Of a stretch of 64,000 nucleotides of DNA, positions 60,614-64,000 are shown in pieces (positions within the stretch are counted from its first letter, which is position 1; each line of letters opens with the position of its first letter). Location: assembly GCF_000953135.1 (NCBI RefSeq), contig NZ_LN614827.1, positions 959,001 to 1,023,000 on the forward strand. The letters are read 5' to 3'. Source of the stretch: Legionella fallonii LLAP-10 (GTDB taxonomy: Bacteria; Pseudomonadota; Gammaproteobacteria; Legionellales; Legionellaceae). The notes under the pieces were generated by a model that searched no databases, was not told where the DNA came from, and saw only the letters and a list, made by a program, of their open reading frames with translations. Both the position numbers and the translations under genes were made by a program.

Positions 60614-61399
60614 TTAAGTCGGTTCCATTAGTTGAGCGCGATTACCTAATTTAAAATTTAGGCCTAAAGTATTCAGATATTTTTTTATTCGCTGCAGATA
60701 ATAATAGATAGAATTACTGGTCAAATCTATAAGGATATAAAGTCCTGCCATACCCGAAGGAGTATAGCCAATTGTTGGATAAGAAGGGTGATTTCCGACA
60801 ACCACATACCACGCCCAAGTAGAACAAACAGTGCCGCATAATTCTATATAATAAACCATGACAAACATAGTTAAATAAAAAATAGGCTGAGTTCTTTGGC
60901 GAAAGATAATTAAAAATATAATATAGGTGATGAACCCGCCGACATCATTTAAGACAAAAAGGGACATAAATACTATTACGAAAATAACTTTGGCTAAAAG
61001 TTTTTCAACCGCTTTGTGGTGTTTCCAAATTAGCGGTTGCCTACAAACATGATATACCGTGGCGTAAATTACTGCGTGTCCCAAAGGAATATACATGGGA
61101 ATATTTTTTAGACGATATTGATATAGGGTTAAAAGCAAAGAGCCAATTGCCTCGGCAAATAAACTAGAAATAGTCATTAATAATATTATCCAATATAATC
61201 TGCCTCGGGCAACAAATAAAAACCAACTGTAGATAAAAACCATAATGATATTAGTGACGTCTTGTCCATAAGGGCAATATGGAGTTATCCACGGACTGTC
61301 TATAAATAAAAAAAAGGGAGCTCCTAACAATACGATGAGTGATTGGAGTAAAACTACAGTATCACGGTTTATTTTTTTTGTATTATTTTTGCCACACAT
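60614..61399 (-). CDS. Polytopic inner-membrane protein of unknown function
   Basis: 261 residues from the ATG after TTGGA; a TTG three codons upstream is the frame opening. About seven hydrophobic segments: LLQSLIVLLGAPFFLF, IIMVFIYSWFLFVA, WIILLMTISSLFAEAI, MYIPLGHAVIYATVYHV, KVIFVIVFMSLFVLNDVGG, FITYIIFLIIF, and YILIDLTSNSIYYYL. Conserved-looking polar residues inside helices (E in SSLFAEAI, H in PLGHAV, N-D in FVLNDVGG) hint at an enzyme or transporter. I do not recognise the family. Confidence 0.6.
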   Translation of the reverse strand: MCGKNNTKKINRDTVVLLQSLIVLLGAPFFLFIDSPWITPYCPYGQDVTNIIMVFIYSWFLFVARGRLYWIILLMTISSLFAEAIGSLLLTLYQYRLKNIPMYIPLGHAVIYATVYHVCRQPLIWKHHKAVEKLLAKVIFVIVFMSLFVLNDVGGFITYIIFLIIFRQRTQPIFYLTMFVMVYYIELCGTVCSTWAWYVVVGNHPSYPTIGYTPSGMAGLYILIDLTSNSIYYYLQRIKKYLNTLGLNFKLGNRAQLMEPT

Positions 61400-61562
61400 A
61401 AATTCCAAGCATTATTCTGATCGTGAAATCAAGATACTAAAGTAGCATATTTTGCTTTGATTGGCAGCTTTCAGTTGAGTGATTAAAATAAGGTTGCTTG
61501 TAGCTCTAAAGAGAAATGCGATATGCTAAGTTATCTGAACTGATAAATGAATTGAGCTGTAT

Positions 61563-62072
61563 ATGAGTATTATAAAACATATTAAATCTTTCTTTACTAA
61601 AATTCTTAGTATAATCAATAATCCTAATATCTATGTTGCAGCCATAATAGGCTCGTTAATTGGGATTTTGACTGGAGGTGTTGTCGGGGTATTTTCCGGT
61701 GGGTTTATTGGTTATGCGTATAAAGTATGCAGCGGGTGCATGACTCCTTTATTTGATGTTAATCCAGATATTACCGTTGGTGTGCTTATTGGTGGTGTTA
61801 TTGGGGCTGCATTAGGTGGGGTAATTACTGGATTGATTACTGTCTATAAAATTCATAAAAGAACGCTGCAATTACTTAATCTTTCTCCAGAAAATATATC
61901 GGCAGTAATGCTCAATGCATTTTGGATTAGCATTGAGTTATCTATTGGTATGGGTTTAGGAGCTATAATAGGCAGCCTAAAATTACCGGGCATTGGTTCT
62001 GCTGTCGGCGCTCTCATGGGGATGGCTCTCATGTTGTTTACTTCGACATTAGAAAAAAAAGAAGATCAATAG
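61563..62072 (+). CDS. Small membrane protein with glycine-zipper segments
   Basis: 169 residues. Three Gly-rich hydrophobic stretches: IIGSLIGILTGGVVGVFSGG, VGVLIGGVIGAALGGVITGL, and GMGLGAIIGSLKLPGIGSAV...ALMGMAL. GxxxG and GxxxGG spacing resembles glycine-zipper membrane proteins. A short Cys pair (KVCSGCMT) lies between the first two. Function unknown. Two small secreted protein genes follow on the same strand. Confidence 0.55.
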   Translation: MSIIKHIKSFFTKILSIINNPNIYVAAIIGSLIGILTGGVVGVFSGGFIGYAYKVCSGCMTPLFDVNPDITVGVLIGGVIGAALGGVITGLITVYKIHKRTLQLLNLSPENISAVMLNAFWISIELSIGMGLGAIIGSLKLPGIGSAVGALMGMALMLFTSTLEKKEDQ

Positions 62073-62144
62073 GAGTAGTGAGCACATATCTGCCAGAGTT
62101 AGAATCATTTACTTGATTTTTATAAAATTATTCAAGGAAGATTA

Positions 62145-62573
62145 ATGATGAGAAAAAATATCATTGCTGTTTTTTTGTTTGTTTTGGCCTCAGCAACTGG
62201 GTTCGCGGCTATTAATAGTTCTGTTGTTCCTCTAAGCGGCGGTGGTAATGTGGCTGCAAATACTAGTGTAAGCATATCACTTAATGGAGTAGTTCCTTCC
62301 GTTACCTATAATGTGGTTTGTTATATAGATACCTCCTATCCATTTCAGTATGTATTATTAGGCAGTAGTTTCACTGACACTACCAGTACTATTATTTCTT
62401 ATAGCCTTAACGGTAATTACGTCATGCAAGATCAATTAATCCCTGGTCATAATATAGCTGTTATTGCGGGGAAATTCACTAATCCATCCACAGGATATAT
62501 TGTGTTTACCAATCTTGATCAAACGAACCCATTTAATGTGAATAATTGCTTTGCAATACCGATACAAGCATAG
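62145..62573 (+). CDS. Small secreted beta-rich protein
   Basis: 142 residues, ATG ATG start after AAGGAAG. Signal peptide: IIAVFLFVLASATGFAAIN. The mature part is beta-strand-like with many Ser, Asn, Thr and Val (SISLNGVVPSVTYNVVCY) and two Cys (VVCYID and NNCFAIP) that could pair. No family recognised. It resembles the next gene in size and placement. Confidence 0.6.
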   Translation: MMRKNIIAVFLFVLASATGFAAINSSVVPLSGGGNVAANTSVSISLNGVVPSVTYNVVCYIDTSYPFQYVLLGSSFTDTTSTIISYSLNGNYVMQDQLIPGHNIAVIAGKFTNPSTGYIVFTNLDQTNPFNVNNCFAIPIQA

Positions 62574-62622
62574 GATCGGTATTGTTAGATTAATGTTATA
62601 ACTTCGTTAAAAAAGGACTTAT

Positions 62623-63084
62623 ATGAAAAAAAAATGGAAGATTTATGCAGCATTCTCTATTTGGGGTGTGTCAACTAATCTTTTTGCTTTGGCCAATGCG
62701 CCAATGCAACGAATTGATGTTGTCAATTTATTGTGGAACAGTGCTGTGGGGGGGAATGGAGGGTTGACTAATACGGCTGTAACTCTATCTTTTTATAATG
62801 GTGCTTCAAAACCTTGTTTTACCACGACCCTCCAGTTTCAAGGGGCGGTTACTGTCTGGTCTGGTGTCGGTCAAAATTGTGTTGCTCCGGTAACAGATAT
62901 AGCGATTACTCCGATTGCCGGACCTATTGGGTTGGTTTATCAAGCTCCAGCGGACTCTATAATTAGTACTAGTTATTATTCTACACAGCTGGTTGTTGGT
63001 CAGTTTACTGCCCCTGTATTTGATCCTACCAATGCAACACTAATGGCACCAGGGACAGTGCTTGCTACTATAACGAATTATTAG
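62623..63084 (+). CDS. Small secreted beta-rich protein
   Basis: 153 residues after AAAAAGGAC. Signal peptide: IYAAFSIWGVSTNLFALAN. Mature part is rich in Thr, Ala, Val and Asn with alternating hydrophobic residues; two Cys (KPCFTTTL and QNCVAPV). Its end (APVFDPTNATLMAPGTVLATI) is plausible beta structure. It sits 49 bases after the previous secreted gene, so the two are probably co-expressed. Function unknown. Confidence 0.6.
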   Translation: MKKKWKIYAAFSIWGVSTNLFALANAPMQRIDVVNLLWNSAVGGNGGLTNTAVTLSFYNGASKPCFTTTLQFQGAVTVWSGVGQNCVAPVTDIAITPIAGPIGLVYQAPADSIISTSYYSTQLVVGQFTAPVFDPTNATLMAPGTVLATITNY

Positions 63085-63108
63085 TTAAGAATTAAAAATC
63101 AGTTGGCA

Positions 63109-63234
63109 TTACATATCATAATTCGAGACAGTCATTTCTTTTTCTGCCTCAATACCTTCATTTTCCAGCGCATAAGCTTTAAGCAAAATACAGAGGAAGA
63201 AATCTTTTAAATCGTTCTGGGTTCTACTCCCCAC
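63109..63234 (-). CDS. Possible short ORF or gene remnant
   Basis: A 41-codon frame from GTG, encoding SRTQNDLKDFFLCILLKAYA and ENEGIEAEKEMTVSNYDM. Amphipathic and coding-like, but it has no ribosome site. It may be the end of a lost gene or a small peptide. It lies 41 bases past the end of the next minus-strand gene. Confidence 0.3.
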   Translation of the reverse strand: MGSRTQNDLKDFFLCILLKAYALENEGIEAEKEMTVSNYDM

Positions 63235-63275
63235 ATTTTCAGGTTTTGCGCTGGGACTGGATTAAGTTATCATTT

Positions 63276-63548
63276 TTATTCTTTGTTGGAGTTTTTCTCT
63301 ACCTCGTCCTTGTTTTCTTCTGGAGTAGTAATTGGTTTTTCTTGAGGTTTAGTTGGAGGTGTCGCTTTTTTTTCCTCTGGTTTTGTGGATTCTTTATTTT
63401 CTTCAGCAGGTGTTGCCTCGGTTTCGGCTCTTTTTTGTTTGTAGTCTTGAATTATTTCTTGCACGCTATTTTTGAGGCCTTTATAGAGTTTAGTGGTCAT
63501 TGAGGTTAGTTCTTTAAAGTCCGGCAATTTAGATTTGAAATCGCTCAT
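63276..63548 (-). CDS. Lys/Glu/Pro-rich low-complexity protein
   Basis: 90 residues; ATG preceded by GAGGAAA. The first 40 residues are amphipathic helix (MSDFKSKLPDFKELTSMTTK...YKGLKNSVQEIIQDYKQK). The rest is a disordered Lys/Glu/Pro/Thr tail (PEENKDEVEKNSNKE at the end). No signal peptide. Phasin-like N-terminus is a weak possibility. Function unknown. Confidence 0.5.
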   Translation of the reverse strand: MSDFKSKLPDFKELTSMTTKLYKGLKNSVQEIIQDYKQKRAETEATPAEENKESTKPEEKKATPPTKPQEKPITTPEENKDEVEKNSNKE

Positions 63549-63618
63549 GGTTTATTTCCTCGTAAAAAAATATATTTATAATAAGTATATATCTTTATTT
63601 AATTTTTGGCATTTCTTG

Positions 63619-63750
63619 GAGCTTGTTAATTAACTCTACTAAAAATGAACACGAGCCTGCTTCGTTGCTTATGTATTTCTATGTACACTGCGCCGCAATG
63701 CCCGTAAATGACAGCATTGTTCTATTTTTAGCGAATTAATTAACAAGCTC
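63619..63750. repeat. MITE-like element with about 32-base terminal inverted repeats
   Basis: GAGCTTGTTAATTAA at 63619-63633 and its exact inverted copy at 63736-63750. Pairing continues inward with few mismatches (ACTCTACTAAAAATGAAC against the complement of GTTCTATTTTTAGCG). About 67 bases lie between. No gene inside. Confidence 0.7.
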
Positions 63751-63769
63751 TTAGGGGAGTTCCCCTAAG
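63750..63769 (-). terminator. Palindromic hairpin after sohB
   Basis: CTTAGGGGAGTTCCCCTAAG, a 20-base self-complementary stem-loop 23 bases beyond the sohB stop. It abuts the right end of the MITE-like element. Confidence 0.5.
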
Positions 63770-63791
63770 AAGTACTAGTAAAAATAATTGA

Positions 63792-64000
63792 CTAGGCCCA
63801 TGGATGCATTAAATTCATTACTGGTTTAATGAGCTTATTTACTAAAGAAGTTTTAGGCTGAATCGTTAATTTAAACGCTTTAAAGTTTGCCATTTTTCCT
63901 ATGAGGTAGTCATCGCTAGTGGCCAATTTATCTACTAAACGTAGATCAAAAGCATCTTTGGCTAACCAGTGTTCCCCTGTAGAGACTTTGTCTATGTCAA
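63792..64000 (-). CDS. sohB: Protease SohB, 3' end only
   Basis: The window holds only the last 68 or so codons; the start lies beyond the right edge. The translated end reads DKVSTGEHWLAKDAFDLRLV, then a DKLATSDDYLIGK segment, then a basic tail ending NLMHPWA. The TGEHW..(x)DL.LVD.L.TSDDYL pattern is the C-terminal signature of SohB/SppA-type inner-membrane serine peptidases. The catalytic Lys and Ser are outside the window, so activity cannot be judged. Confidence 0.75.
   Translation of the reverse strand, partial: DIDKVSTGEHWLAKDAFDLRLVDKLATSDDYLIGKMANFKAFKLTIQPKTSLVNKLIKPVMNLMHPWA

Overview
The window is a chromosomal segment of an AT-rich gammaproteobacterium. The core genes (icd, clpS-clpA, trpGDC, xseA, lptC-lptA-lptB with kdsC/kdsD, mlaFEDCB-ibaG-murA, fleQ, sohB), their order as I recall it from Legionella, and the many small Cys-rich secreted proteins and short palindromic repeats point to Legionella or a close relative. 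The species cannot be read from the sequence. I found no rRNA, tRNA, CRISPR array or intact insertion sequence.

Layout. 1-3.3 kb: three poorly known envelope proteins. 3.5-7.7 kb: icd, then clpS-clpA. 8-12.9 kb: an MDR-type reductase, an adenosine deaminase-like protein with a membrane tail, then a sugar transferase and an O-antigen ligase. 13-19 kb: thiamine salvage (thiE-thiM-thiD), a Cys-rich protein, rhomboid and M23 peptidases, xseA. 19-24 kb: a lipoprotein hydrolase overlapping an FMO-type monooxygenase, a short-chain dehydrogenase and a catalase. 24.2-26.8 kb: a tiny Pro/Glu-rich protein and trpGDC. 27-29 kb: an EF-hand protein, a porin-like barrel and a Cys-rich secreted protein.

29.4-47.3 kb is the most unusual part, an accessory lipid/polyketide locus read on the minus strand. 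In transcription order it holds an MMPL/RND exporter, a PfaA-like synthase (KS-AT-four ACPs-KR-DH), a protein with four hotdog domains like the C-terminal half of PfaC but with no ketosynthase, a FabV-type enoyl reductase fused to a GNAT domain, and a one-module NRPS-like enzyme (A-PCP-C). This looks like a rearranged polyunsaturated-fatty-acid-type (secondary lipid) synthase joined to an amino-acid-activating module and an exporter. The product cannot be read from the sequence.

47.6-56.7 kb is outer-membrane biogenesis: Kdo synthesis and LPS export on the minus strand, and on the plus strand the Mla phospholipid system, IbaG, MurA and a Nif3-like protein. 57-64 kb: a duplicated Cys-rich exported protein, the flagellar master regulator FleQ, a CLC channel, membrane and secreted proteins of unknown role, and the 3' end of sohB at the right edge.

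Several families of short inverted-repeat elements are scattered between genes. One palindromic type also sits in frame inside two genes (thiE and the PfaC-like gene), much like the Rickettsia palindromic elements.
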